Below, piece by piece: positions 1 through 10,175 of a stretch of DNA of 64,000 nt; the first letter of the stretch is position 1; every line of letters begins with the position of its first letter. Source of the stretch: Diphasiastrum complanatum. Lineage: Eukaryota > Streptophyta > Lycopodiopsida > Lycopodiales > Lycopodiaceae. The notes below the pieces were generated by a model that saw only the letters and a program-made list of their open reading frames with translations, had not been told where the DNA came from and did no database searches. A program made the translations under genes and the position numbers. The DNA lies in assembly GCA_029204225.1 (NCBI GenBank), contig CM055102.1, positions 38,688,121 through 38,752,120 of the forward strand. Direction: 5' to 3'.

Positions 1-620
1 AACTAGAATAATATCTGTCGAGAAACCCAAGTCACGGAGTCTTTGGATAAATAGAGAGGGTGGGACAGAGTCAAAGACTTTCCTGAATTCCACAAAACAA
101 CAACAACCTTTTCCTTCCCGTGCCTAGCTTCCTCAATGAGAGCTCGAAGTGTGAAGATATGATCAAAAGTGGAGTAATGAGCGCGGAACCTTTGCCTGGC
201 CCAATGCATGCAATCTCCTAGACTCTGCCTTTGAGCTAACTGCAGACTGAAGGATGGTGCCATATAACTTTGCGAGAACATGCCCAATCATGATAGTGCG
301 GTAATTACTAGGTGACATGGGGTCACCATTTTTATGGATAGGATGTATGATGTTGGTGCACCAAGAAGATGGGAAGCCTTCAACAACAGCATGGTTGAGG
401 AGAGTGGATAGTGTGGGCGTGAATACAGTAGCTCGGATTCAAGATCTTCAGTGAAGTCATAAGGTTGAGGAGAGATGGAAATGGGCGTATCAGTGGATAT
501 AGTGGAAAGCTGGGTAGCATAGTCAGTTTAGGTATGTAGGTCGTCCAGGAGAGGGGGTGGAGCACGGGGGATAAATTCACGCCAAAAGGCACTAGAATAG
601 GAGCTGAAAAGAGGTTCACA
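1..620 (-). pseudogene. LINE-A ORF2 reverse transcriptase, N-terminal part
   Basis: The segment from 620 to 1 matches the start of the LINE-B RT. A DHIFTLRALIEEAR stretch, corresponding to DHVFTLRAIIEEAK in LINE-B, lies near 130-175. It is followed by a frameshifted version of the FVDFRKAF motif A region near 80-110. The catalytic motif C would lie beyond the window edge. The frame is broken at least twice, so this is a pseudogene. Confidence 0.75.
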
Positions 621-999
621 AGGCGGCTTCCTTAGGAGTCATCATAGGCACGTTTGTTGCGGCGAAGTGTGCGGTTGTAGAATTGCCGTGAGGAGCGAAC
701 ATGGAAACGAGCATGTGTAACAGTGTGGTGAAGGGAGCGGCATTCCGCGTCGTACCATGGTGGATGGAAAGGTCGAGGTGATCGTGGATGAGCTGGTTTG
801 TTGTTGTGAGGTTTGGATGGAAAGGCCAAAGTTACAGCAATATGGAGAGAAGTGGTGAGGAAGGCAGCATGAGAAAAGTGTGAAGTAAGGAGGCAAGGGA
901 TTCTTGGTAAAGCGGTATGTAGAGGGGGTGGAAAGTGTATTTGGGTGCACGGGGTAGTGTGGATTGTGGTGGAGATGGCAATGATGGAAGGTGGCCAAT

Positions 1000-1815
1000 A
1001 GTGAAGGAAAGGAACAAATGATCAGAGAGAGATCAGAGAGAGTGGTGGGAGAGATATGGAAACTGTGAATGAGGGGAATGGATGAAGGTGACCCATGAGG
1101 TAATCAACAACACTATGACTGCCACTATGAGAGTGACAAGTATAGCTGCTAGAATTAGGCTAGTGAGATAGGCCATTATAAATGGCTAGCTCACGTGCCT
1201 CACCAAACTGTAACAGATACTCACCATATGCTGTAATAGGTCCCGATCCATCCTCAAAAATTCTGGTGATTCCCAAGCTGTCACTGTCAAGGGCGTGAAC
1301 TCGGAGTTGGTTTGTAGAATCATGGAACTTTGTCTGTTGTGAAGCATTTCGGGCATTAAAATCCCCAGTAAAGGAAATATGCCCCCGCTCAACAAATCTG
1401 ATGATATATATCCACTAAAAGGTCCAAATAAGGTGAGCCAACACCCTCAACAAAAAAGGACTCCAGAGGAAAATAGCAGGCAGCAATGAAAATGTCCCTG
1501 TCCAAACCAACCTCCCGTCCTGTAATACGAATTCAGATATATTTTGCATGCTCATCGTGCCTGACGAACTCAATCATCTAATGAAGGGACTCTCTATAGA
1601 GACAAGCCACCCCTCTAGAACCACGACCACTAGCTGACCTAGTCTCAGGTTTGTATACTGAATCCCATCTGTATTCCGGGAAAGTGGGTAGAGTCCCTGT
1701 TCTTGACTCTCGTGAGTTTCCATGAAAAACAATAGGTCTCGTCCAGTATTAAAGTCAATCAGATCACCTGCTGTAGAGGATGAGTGAATGCCATCATAGT
1801 TCCATACCCTTAAGG
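1000..1815 (-). pseudogene. LINE-A ORF2 endonuclease (EEP) remnant
   Basis: The domain is an exonuclease-endonuclease-phosphatase fold, which in LINEs nicks target DNA to prime reverse transcription. The sequence shows an N-terminal VWNYDGIHSS stretch near 1780-1812, the metal-binding GDFNAR motif near 1346-1364, and SDHLFLSF near 1000-1025, in the same order as in LINE-B. Several frameshifts and stops separate these blocks. The assignment rests on these motifs and on alignment by eye with the LINE-B copy. Confidence 0.75.
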
Positions 1816-1830
1816 CTTGTATACTTGTAA

Positions 1831-2637
1831 CTACATGTTGAACCTGTTCAAGACTTCACATGCATAGTTAGCTTGGGAAATAAACACACAGTTTTCCTTT
1901 TTCCAAACCTCCAAGCCAAGACAATAGTGGATTGAACCCAAATTCTTCATCTCGAACTCATTTGATAAATGAGCCTTCACCTTTTCAATAAGCTTCCCAT
2001 TGTTACCCGTGATGACCAAGTCATCCACATAGAGAACTATCAAAACAATGTTCCCATCTTCCTCCTTCACGAACAGGTTGGAATCCGACTGACTCTTTAT
2101 GAATTGCTCCGTGGCAAAATAGTCGTCAATACGACTATACCAGGCCCTGGGTGCCTGCTTCAAACCATATAAGGCCTTCTTAAGCCTGCATACCATAGTT
2201 TCCTTGCCCTTAGCCTCGAAACCTTGTGGCTGTTCCATGTAGACTTCTTCAGCCAACTGTCCATTGAGAAAAGCACTCTTCACGTCCATTTGATGGACCT
2301 CCCAACCAAAAAATGCAGCCAATGCTAAAACCAACCTGATAGACGTCATCTTAGCTACCAGGGCAAACGTCTCATCATAGTCCAAGCCCTCCTTCTCTGC
2401 ATAGCCTTTAGCAACCAGCCTAGCCTTATGCTTTTCGATGCTCCCATCCGATTTGTATTTGGTCCTGTAGACCCACTTACAACCAATAGGATGCTTCCCT
2501 TTTGGTAACTTCACCAAATCCCATGTATCATTCTTGAGAATGGAGTCGTACTCCTCTTGCATAGCATGTTGCCATACCTTCTCATCTGCTGCCTCAACAA
2601 ATGTATGTGGATCTTGTGAATCCAAAATAGTAGTCAT
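1831..2637 (-). pseudogene. Copia-1 reverse transcriptase, 3' truncated
   Basis: This is the longest intact part of Copia-1, 268 residues. It shows CKWVYRTKYKSDGSIEKHKA near the N-terminus, HQMDVKSAFLNG (motif A), LYGLKQAPRAWYSRID (motif B region) and LYVDDLVITG (motif C). It stops right after LNRFNM, where LINE-A begins, so the connection domain and RNase H are missing. The catalytic YVDD box is intact, but the domain is truncated. Confidence 0.9.
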
Positions 2638-2738
2638 AAGTGCATAGTTTGTCTCCTGGTGTTCATGCTGCCGGGCTTGCCTTTGAGACTCCTAGCCCCT
2701 GGATTGCTGCTCTTTCCCTCATCCAATATCAAACCATC

Positions 2739-3975
2739 CTACACAGTTTGCCAATACCACTTGGGAAACTTCTTCCTTGCAGTTGGTGATGAAGACGGTG
2801 AATAGGACTCAACAGATTTGCCCCTTTCCTTCCACTTCCTAGCCTCCTCGGATTCTTCCTCTTGATCGCTCATATGATCATCCTGAGGCTCCCCAATATA
2901 TGGATGTGGATCATCAAGTATTGGCACAAACTCACTTGTACCATCCTCCATCTCAAGTTCCTCTATAGGAGGCGTTTGATCTTCTTCAAAGATCGCATCT
3001 CGACTTATGATCCTCTTCTTGCTAGTAAGATCGTAAAGTCAGTAAGCTTTGCTTTCTTCATTGTATCCCAAGAAAATACACTTTGCATTTTGCATCCAGC
3101 TTCTTCTTGTTATCCTTGGGAATATGGGCATAGGCCGTACAACCAAACACTCACAAAGCGCCCACCTTGGGCTTGATGCCACTAAATGCCTCTTCTGGAG
3201 TCTTGCCTTCCACAGCTTTTGTTGGACTTATATTCAACAGAAACACTGCTGTGTGCATTGCCTCGCCCCAAAAAGAGTTGGGCAACCCCTTTGCCTTGAG
3301 CATGCACCTTGCACACTCCACAATAGTTCGGTTCTTTCTCTATACTACGCCGTTTTGTTGAGGGGTATGAGGAGTTGTAAGCTGCCTTTTGATCCCATTG
3401 GCTTTGCAGAATTCCACAAATCCTGTCTTAATGAACTCTCCACCACCGTTTGACCTGAGCATCTTTATCTTCTTTCCTGAATGTTCTTCTACCAAAGCTT
3501 TGAAATGCAGGAAGTACTTGAATGCTTCAGATTTTAACTTCAAGAAATAAATCCAAATCTTGCATGAGAAGTCATCAATAAAGGTCATAAAGTAATATGC
3601 CCCCCCCTGTAGATTTGGTTTGGGTTGGCCCCCACAAATCTGAATGTACCAAGTCAAGTATGCCTGCTGCCCTGGTGGTGCTCTCCTTGGGAAACTTATG
3701 TCTTTGCTGTTTTCCCATAGCGCAAGCCTCGCAAACTGAAGAGCTTGGCTTAACAACTGGAAGCCCCTCCACCATATGATGTTGGTTCAACACCTGCATG
3801 CTTTGGTAGCCAAGATGTCCATCCCTCTCATGCCACAATCTATCAACATCACTTCCTTTTGCTGTATAAGCATGCTGACTAGGGATAGAAGTGTACAACC
3901 TGTATATTTTATCTTCCTGCAATCCTTAACCTTGTCCAACACAAGACAAGAAGTAGCATCAAATTCTACTTTCAT
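2739..3975 (-). pseudogene. Copia-1 integrase region
   Basis: The region holds the pre-integrase motif (LWHERDGHLGYQSM near 3800-3840), the CEACAMGK zinc-finger half, the catalytic core and the C-terminal part. The family uses a D-D-35-E triad to insert cDNA. Here the second-Asp motif reads RSNGGGEF instead of RSDNGGEF, and the codon after QNGVV, normally the catalytic Glu, is TAG near 3340. Frames change between blocks. The C-terminal part (2739-2951) is an acidic Ser/Pro-rich linker leading to RT. The integrase is dead. Confidence 0.8.
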
Positions 3976-4061
3976 ATTTTGTTGAGTGATAGCTCCTACC
4001 GGAAGAAGATTTTAGCAAGTCCTGGTACATATAAGACATTTTTAATGACTTTGATTTCTCC

Positions 4062-4244
4062 TCATGGAACCTTTACAGGTGCTGTGCCCTTTCCCTTGAC
4101 CTTGTGTGTTGAGTTGTCACCTAGGCACACCTCTTGTCCATCACAAATCCTTACAAAGGTATCAAACCAATCCCTATGAGGGGTCATGTGCTTTGAAGCA
4201 CCTGAGTCAATGTACCAACCACCTGTTGTAGCTTGTGAGGCCAA
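4062..4244 (-). pseudogene. Copia-1 aspartic protease fragment
   Basis: The frame contains WYIDSGASKHMT, the DSGA active-site motif of copia aspartic proteases that cleave the gag-pol polyprotein. It lies just downstream of the gag zinc knuckle, as expected for Ty1/copia. The active-site Asp is intact, but flanking frames are broken, so function is unlikely. Confidence 0.8.
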
Positions 4245-4279
4245 TGCAACAGAGAATAACTCAGCTTGCCTTATGTCAC

Positions 4280-5173
4280 TCTGCTCCTCTCTTGCAACAC
4301 TCTCAACAACATTTCCTCCCTGCTTCTTTGTGCCCTTCTTTTGCTCTGCAAGCTTCTTCCTGCACTCAAAAGCAAAGTGTCCATGTTCACCACAGTAATT
4401 GCAATTCCCCTTCCTTCAAGGTGTGGAAGAAGTATTCGAGGAGGATTGTGCTTCTGGCATCTGCAAGTTCTCCATTCCTTGCTCAAGTGTTTGTGGTGCT
4501 CCTTTGTTCTTGCCTTTACCTTTCTTCTTATCCTTAGCTGGATTTTGCTTCTTCTTAGAAGCAAAGGCATGCTCCTGGAAATCTTCCCTCTTGGAGAGAT
4601 TAACTCTCCTCATCTCCTCCTGTAACAAGAGACCATAGACTTCTTCATAGGTAGGGATCTTCTCTCTCACTGATATCATTACACAAAGTTCTGATAAGCA
4701 TATGACAAGCTATTCAGAACTATTGGCACCAAGTCTTTGTCAGCAATAGACTCTCCAAGTACAGAAAGCTGATATCTAATATCCCGAATCTTAGTAAGAT
4801 GATCAGTAACTGTCTCCCCTGTCTTCATTATGAGAGTATACAACTTGTTCTTCAAGTAGAGAAACCTAGTTGTACTTGCTGTCTCATACAATGCACAAAG
4901 AATGTGCCATGCATCCACAGGCCCTTTGGCTGACCTGATTAGAGGAATCACATTATCCCTCACTGACATGTTGATGATCCTGTGTGCCTTTTCCCCTCTC
5001 TTGATATAGTCCTTGAGTTCAAGTTCAGATGTTGGAACAGGCTCCTCACCTGTCACAAGCTTCCAACATTCTTTGTCTTCAAGAATGTTCTTGATCTTGA
5101 ATTTCCATATGCTAAAGTTAGTGCCATCAAGTTGGCTGGCTTCACTCAGCATGCTCTCTGCAAGACTAGACAT
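4280..5173 (-). pseudogene. Copia-1 gag (UBN2-type) with CCHC knuckle
   Basis: Gag forms the particle that packages retrotransposon RNA. The start was set at the Met opening MSSLAESML (5173), which is also conserved in Copia-2, although an upstream Met extends the frame to 5221. The sequence has the copia gag pattern, with FSIWKFKIKNILEDKE near the N-terminus and a KTGETVTDHLTKIRD stretch. A frameshift at about 4680 moves it into a Lys-rich segment. A second shift leads to a zinc knuckle of C-x2-C-x4-H-x4-C form (CNYCGEHGHFAFEC) near 4340-4390. It is not translatable as a single protein. Confidence 0.8.
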
Positions 5174-5578
5174 AGCTGGATAGAAATAGAACACAAAAGG
5201 CAAACTGGGGTTTCCACCCAACTAGGGTATGCAGCCACTTGCTCAATAACCCTATTCTGGTTTTGAAACTATCCCCTTATATGGCTGTCCTAGCCCTTGT
5301 CCAAGATCCACTCAGAACTTTCATTGAAGTCCCCACTGTAGAAAGCGCCCTCCTACAGTCCTGGCTGTCCAAAAAACTCAAATTTTTTTGTCGCAAATTA
5401 GAAACTTTTTGGCTCCCTGTACTCCCCTTGCCAAAAGTACTTCAACCATGCAGATAGAACAGAGATCAGATGCCCCTACAAAAAGTGCTCCCTCCTCAAA
5501 GGTAAGCTGCTCTCTAGGAATGGCAGGAATCTGATCAAAACAGGTCCAAGCTTTCACCACACCACATGCAACATAACC

Positions 5579-5591
5579 GGCTCCGATACCA
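5579..5591 (-). other. Copia-1 primer-binding site
   Basis: On the minus strand the LTR end is followed by TGGTATCGGAGCC. This is one change from the plant copia consensus TGGTATCAGAGC, which is complementary to initiator Met-tRNA. It fixes the LTR boundary and the direction of the element. Confidence 0.8.
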
Positions 5592-5982
5592 TGACAAATT
5601 CGAAGGCCTAGCTATGGAGTATCATAACAGCATAGTAAGCACACTATGAAAGCTTGAAAAAACCAGCTATGGAGTGGAACACAAAAGCAAGAGAGAGAGG
5701 ACTTCAAAGCTCACACAACTTAAATGATTATTCAAAGAGTAGTAGGGCGTGGAAACCCCTCCAAACTTTGGGCTACATTTAGCATGTAATGTATGGAGGT
5801 GGTGTCTTGCTAATTCTAGCTCTAGAACCCACATGGGTCCTCAACCTACTTGTTATTACTTGCCTAATTAGCACAAGTGGGGTGTACTATGTGCGTAAAT
5901 GTTTTACCCCCATATCTTATGCATAACTTACAAGTTACAAGTATACAAGTCTTAAGGGGCAAAAGAGGCACTTATTTCAACA
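5592..5982 (-). repeat. Copia-1 5' LTR (391 bp)
   Basis: In plus orientation the block starts TGACAAATTC and ends TTTCAACA, giving the TG...CA ends expected of an LTR. On the minus strand it is followed directly by a Met-tRNA-type primer-binding site. About 155 bp of it (5592-5755) recur in inverted orientation at 8715-8873. No matching 3' LTR is present at the low-coordinate end of Copia-1. Confidence 0.75.
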
Positions 5983-6575
5983 TTACAGTGGGGATTTCAG
6001 TGAAAGTTCTGAGTGGATCTTGGACAAGGGCTAGGACAGCCATACAGGGGGATAGTTTAAAATCTAGAAGCTGAGGGTTATTGAGCAAGTGGTTGCATAC
6101 CCTATTGGGTGAAAACCCCAATTTACCTTTTGTGTTTTATTTCTATCCAGCTATGTCTAGTCTTGCAGAGAGCATGCTGAGTGAAGCCAGCCGGCTTGAT
6201 GGCACTAGCTTTAGCATATGGAAATTCAAGATCAAGAACATTCTTGAAGACAAAGAATGTTGGAAGCTTGTGACAGGTGAGGAGCCTGTTCAAACATCTG
6301 AACTTGAACTCAAGGACTATATCAAGGGGAAAAGGCACACAGGATCATCGACATGTCAGTGAGGGATAATGTGATTCCTCTAATCAGGTCAGCCAAAGGG
6401 CCTGTGGATGCATGGCACATTCTTTGTGCATTGTATGAGACAACAAGTACAACTAGGTTTCTCTACTTGAAGAACAAGTTGTATACTCTTAGAATGGAGA
6501 CAGGGGAGACAATTACTGATCATCTTACTAAGATTCAGGATCTTAGATATAAGCTTTCTGTGCTTGGAGAGTCGG
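5983..6575 (+). pseudogene. Copia-2 leader and gag (inverted copy of Copia-1 gag)
   Basis: This plus-strand copy begins with a leader segment (5983-6060) that matches the reverse complement of 5270-5345. It continues through MSSLAESML (near 6152) and two gag frames (6081-6362 and 6353-6575) separated by a frameshift near 6350. It lacks about 250 bp of leader including the PBS and starts exactly where the Copia-1 LTR ends. Homology stops near LGES at about 6575, where gypsy-like DNA begins. It may be the flank of an element into which Copia-1 inserted. Confidence 0.8.
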
Positions 6576-7689
6576 AATCAAAAGGCAGCTTAGTGGAAAG
6601 GATAATTCATTAACTTATTTATGGTTTGGAAGAAGATCTAAATGTGGTGTTATACATGTATAATTGAGATCTGCACCTAGACATTTAAGATTTCTGAATC
6701 ATTTACAATTGACTTGAGTAATTGGATTACTCTATAAGTCACATGATTAGTGAGTCATTTGGATTCATTTATGAGAACTGTGGATAGAATATAGAAGATT
6801 CTTGATATAGAATATTTCTTGAAGGAGAAATATCCTAAGTTATTGACTATATCCCAGTGAGCTCATATACATACATTGGATGACGGAGTCTAACTAATGT
6901 CAAGGATAACCACTGAATTCAGTTGGAATTCTGCAGAACTTTATAATCTCTAGATGTGGTTCTAGGTGATTGTATAAAGTTTATTATTTGTTAAAGACAA
7001 ATGTATAATGGTCTTTAATCACTTGGTTGATTGTAGAATTTGGAACTCATAATCTGGTTAAGAATCGAGATGGAAGAATATTCTTGGAATCCAGTAATTT
7101 TCCTTGTGGAAAAGATTTCAGAATGTTTCTTATATTTCCTGAGTGGTATGTTGTGCATATACTCCAGTATCTCTAAATGATTAAGTATGGGTTTAGAATC
7201 TGATAGATTATGAGTGACGAATCATAAGATTCTAAATGTTTATGATTGACGAATCTTAAATTGATACTGAAAGGTCATTAGATGATTATATGGAAATATG
7301 ATGATTCGTAAGATGATGAGTAATTCTTGATCAATTGGTGGAGTTAAAATTTAGATTTGTTATTTAAACTCTAAATTTGTATACAAACTTGAGATTGTTT
7401 GGATCTCACAGGCCCGGTTAATTAGGAGCAGTTAAGTCTATCAAGATTGAATGGTTGCTATTTTCTGGTATATGATGCTAGGGATAGAGCACTTATCTCG
7501 GGAGAGTATTTGGGGTACTCAAGACTGAGTTGAAGTCATTTTTATCTTGATGGATCTCCTAAGAGATTTTGGTGGGATGAGTTTTGAAGCAAGAAGCATT
7601 TATGATAGGTCTACAAGTAATTGTGGATAGTCTTGGACTATAATTGTTTTGGATCTTTAACTTTTGAACATTGATTTCCAATATAAGGT

Positions 7690-8110
7690 GAGACTCACCC
7701 AATGATTCATGTAAATTGAAGTACATGAAGGTGATGTTATTAGATTGGAGAGAATCAAACCTAATAGGGAAATCTATCTTTTAGTGTACTTCTAAAAGGT
7801 CGATATAGTATTTCAGTGTAGAGACAGATAATTTGAGAATTATCCCATCTCTAAATAATTATTTGATATTGAAGTCAGACTAAAGATTAATTTTCAGGGT
7901 AATTGTGAAAGTTAAATGATTGATTTGTTAGCTTTTAAACTTAATCTTCAGGTTTGGTCGATTGCTCATCCAGTGTATCATGTAAATTTAGTTTATATGA
8001 TGATGACAATTTGATGTATTCAGGATTTTGCCCATTTGGAAGATTTATCGCTCAATGTACCTTTGGACCCTGAATGAGTACTTAGGATCAGAGACAAACA
8101 ATTGAGAAAT
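7690..8110 (+). repeat. Tandem duplication of the gypsy integrase C-terminal segment
   Basis: Two diverged copies about 275 bp apart each contain an HPxxHVN motif (CACCCAATGATTCATGTAAAT near 7694 and CATCCAGTGTATCATGTAAAT near 7966) and, further on, a RDRQ/RDKQLRN-like block ending ATCCCATCTCT or TTCTATCTCT. One element would have a single such segment, so this is a local tandem duplication or two nested relics. Confidence 0.55.
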
Positions 8111-8230
8111 TGTTCTATCTCTGTGTGCTTACTTAGGTTGGTTGGTCAAATTGAGAATAATGATTCATGGGAAGAGTTAAGAGCATACAAATTGGGTTTT
8201 CCCTAGTTACTCGTTCTGAGGACAGAACTG

Positions 8231-8247
8231 GTTTAAGGGGGAAGAAT
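8231..8247 (+). other. Gypsy polypurine tract and LTR boundary
   Basis: The sequence TTTAAGGGGGAAGAA directly precedes TGTTACGTCC (start at 8248). A purine run next to TGTTACG is the standard plus-strand priming site and 3' LTR start of plant Ty3/gypsy elements, and it follows the decayed pol C-terminus in the right orientation. Confidence 0.7.
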
Positions 8248-8714
8248 GTTACGTCCATGTCATGTATAGGGAATCGGAATAATTCCTGACGTGGATAGCC
8301 GGTCACTCCAGGTGTATATGGTTATTAGTTATGCCTCGTCATTCCGGGCTTGGCCTGTAAAGTAATTAATAATCATATGAGGGGCCAGACCTATAGTGAA
8401 TGACTGCTTTAATGCAAGAAGAGGAGGTTAATAGCTCAATATAGGTTGCATGGGGATCCTAGGGGGAATATTCTCGCTCTCATGAGGAGAACATGTCCAT
8501 TGGAAACTCGCCCATCCTCCTATTGGAAATTCAGTTTCTTGAGCCAGTTTCTCCTCCTCTCTCTTAGGTTCTTCACTATGGCTTGGGGACTAGGTCCAGG
8601 AGCAAACTCCAGGAGGGATCTGTTGGTTGGGTGGTTTTGCTCCACACGTGTCCTTTTGGTTGTTTTGCAACAGGATCTAGTCAGATCTTCATTTGGTGAT
8701 CCTTATAGGTTTCC

Positions 8715-8873
8715 ACGCCCTACTACTCTTTGAATAATCATTCAAGTTGTGTGAGCTTTGAAGTCCTCTCTCTCTTGCTTTTGTGTTCTACCCCATAGCT
8801 GGTTTTTTCAAGCTTTCATAGTGTGCTTACTATGCTGTTATGATAGTCCACAGCTAGGCCTTGGAATTTATCA
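8715..8873 (+). repeat. Copia-1-family LTR fragment, inverted relative to Copia-1
   Basis: From GTTTCCACGCCC to AATTTATCA the sequence is the reverse complement of 5592-5755 with a few changes. It ends with CA at 8873, the expected LTR terminus. It is followed by TGGCTAAGG rather than a recognisable PBS, consistent with a 3' LTR end of Copia-2 or a truncated solo LTR. Confidence 0.7.
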
Positions 8874-9830
8874 TGGCTAAGGATGTGAAGCGAATGACCA
8901 ATGTAGTTGCATCTCTGGTGGTCCTCCAAGCTGTGTCTAACCCATATGTCACATGTCCTAGGGTGGTCTTGAGAAACCTCGTAGCTTCGGCAATGCCATC
9001 CTGTGTATCTGGTATCCCACGAACCCTGATGTTATGGGCCTTTTGTACCCTTGACCACTCTTCTGAAATGGTGGCTGAGATGACTGAGGAAATGGGAGCA
9101 CTAGGCTTGGTGCCTTTCTTCAATACTGTTGCCCATGAAAGGATTTCTTCTTTATGTTGCTCAATCTTATCTTCGAGATCCCGTATCATGGTGGTAGTCG
9201 ATTCCAAGGCTGCAACCTGCTTAGTACTGATCACTTGTTCCAATGAGGCAACTTTGGACTGCAACACGTTCTTTTCTTTGAGTAGAGAGACCACTATTGC
9301 CTTCAACTGTGAAAGTTCTTATTTCAAAAGCTGGAAATCTGCTTTCATTTGGGCAACTTCCCAAGAGGAGAAAAGCTCAGTTGATTTGGAGGGAGTGTAT
9401 GGGATGTGTGTTGTAGATGGAGGAGCTGTAGTTTCTTGGGAGATGGGAATAGGAAGGTCGGTAGGAATGGCCAGATCAGTCTGATTGGAGTTCAACAAAA
9501 AAGAGTCAAAAGAACAAGAGAAAGAAGAGGAAGCAGGCATGTGTGCAGGCAACAGGGGGTGGGAGGTGGCAGCAGCGGGGGGGGGGGGGGGGGGGGGGGG
9601 TTGAGTCAGCAGCATCAGTGAGGGGGTCAGCAACAGCAGCTGAGTCAGCAACCGGGGGGGGGGAGGGGGATCGGTCAACAGTACCAGCAGCGAGGGGGGG
9701 GGGGGAGTTAGCAGTGAGGGGATGGGGTGAGGTAGCAGTGAGGGGGGGGGGGGATGAATCGGCAGCGAGGGGGGTGAGTTGGCAGATGAGGTGGCGGTAG
9801 AGCGGGGGGGTGGGCGGCTTCCGACGGGGG
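8874..9830 (-). pseudogene. LINE-C ORF1 (coiled coil, nucleic-acid-binding protein)
   Basis: One minus-strand frame covers 9830 to 8874 with a single in-frame TAA at about 9319. The N-terminal half is extremely Pro/Ser rich because it is encoded by poly-G tracts on the plus strand. The C-terminal half has a heptad-like coiled coil (LEDKIEQHKEEILSWATVLK) followed by ISATISEEWSRVQKAHNIRV and an RRM-like stretch, all closely parallel to LINE-B ORF1. LINE ORF1 proteins bind element RNA. The copy ends inside the VIRFTSLAM segment at the LTR boundary at 8873, so ORF2 is absent. Confidence 0.75.
9577..9830. repeat. Cluster of poly-G tracts
   Basis: Runs of G on the plus strand occur at 9577-9600 (24 G), 9654-9663, 9694-9705 (12 G), 9742-9753 (12 G), about 9803-9809 and 9826-9832, separated by short GCAG/TGAG-rich spacers. 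They fall in the Pro-rich N-terminal part of LINE-C ORF1. Such clusters can form G-quadruplexes and are also prone to assembly error. Confidence 0.85.
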
Positions 9831-9831
<1 letters not shown>

Positions 9832-9888
<57 letters not shown>

Positions 9889-9903
9889 AAGAAAGAAAGA
9901 AAG
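9832..9903. repeat. (GA)n(GAAA)n simple repeat at the LINE-B 3' tail
   Basis: About 50 bp of GA repeats are followed by about five GAAA units. On the minus strand this reads TTTC and TC repeats immediately after the AATAAAG of LINE-B, so it sits where a LINE tail would be. It also forms the junction with LINE-C. Confidence 0.85.
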
Positions 9904-10175
9904 ATCTTTATTAATGTCCATGAAATACCCTAAGGTACATAGGAATTAAAAAGGTACATGTCAAGTATGCACGGTGGGAGCATGAAAGCTCTACCACCTA
10001 AAAGAACAAAGAAACAAGACTACAGGTAAACAGGAAATAATGATGATAGACAAGGAGGGCCTTATCATCATATAAATGTCTCTCCGCCTATGAAATAGTG
10101 ATGTAAGGTATGTTGAGACACTGTCGCTAAACGAACTGTGTCTCTCCGTCTCTGAGTGGATGGTCGGTGGTGTCT

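Larger units (their letters stand above)
1..1828 (-). mobile_element. LINE-A, degraded non-LTR retrotransposon
   Basis: This minus-strand LINE fragment runs off the left edge of the window. Reading 5' to 3' (high to low coordinates) it keeps the start of an endonuclease domain, a linker with a WYDAEC motif near 730-755, and the N-terminal half of the reverse transcriptase. Its order and motifs match the fuller LINE-B copy at 9.9-15.0 kb. Frames shift repeatedly, so it is not functional. Its 5' end lies at about 1815-1828, where it meets the truncated RT of Copia-1, so a 5'-truncated LINE may have inserted into Copia-1. The 3' end and tail lie outside the window. Confidence 0.8.
1829..5982 (-). 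mobile_element. Copia-1, 3'-truncated Ty1/copia retrotransposon
   Basis: This minus-strand copia element has its 5' LTR at the high-coordinate end (5592-5982), then a primer-binding site, a leader of several hundred bases, gag, protease, integrase and RT in the usual Ty1/copia order. RNase H and the 3' LTR are missing; the element stops inside RT at about 1829, at the LINE-A junction. The body is decayed: frameshifts in gag, a stop at the integrase catalytic Glu codon, and a changed central Asp. The gag and leader share an inverted partner (Copia-2) immediately beyond the LTR. Confidence 0.85.
6576..8714 (+). mobile_element. Ty3/gypsy 3'-end relic with LTR start
   Basis: No long frame remains, but the last 600 bases before 8248 read as a decayed gypsy pol C-terminus: HPVYHVN near 7966, LNVPLDPE near 8055, RDKQLRN near 8092, then a WEE and RTEL block. 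This is followed by a polypurine tract and TGTTACGTCC, the usual start of plant gypsy LTRs. From 8248 to about 8714 is probably LTR sequence. The stretch 6600-7660 has no recognisable coding and is assumed to belong to the same element. Confidence 0.65.

Noticed and set aside
9406-9800. Gly-rich plus-strand frames
   Set aside because: They are the antisense reading of the poly-G tracts in LINE-C ORF1 and have no independent support.
9319-9921. Open frame with a long Ser-Leu repeat at its N-terminus (GA-tract part)
   Set aside because: The Ser-Leu run is only the (GA)n simple repeat read in frame. The upstream Met lies in LINE-B tail sequence. Only the part below about 9830 belongs to LINE-C ORF1.
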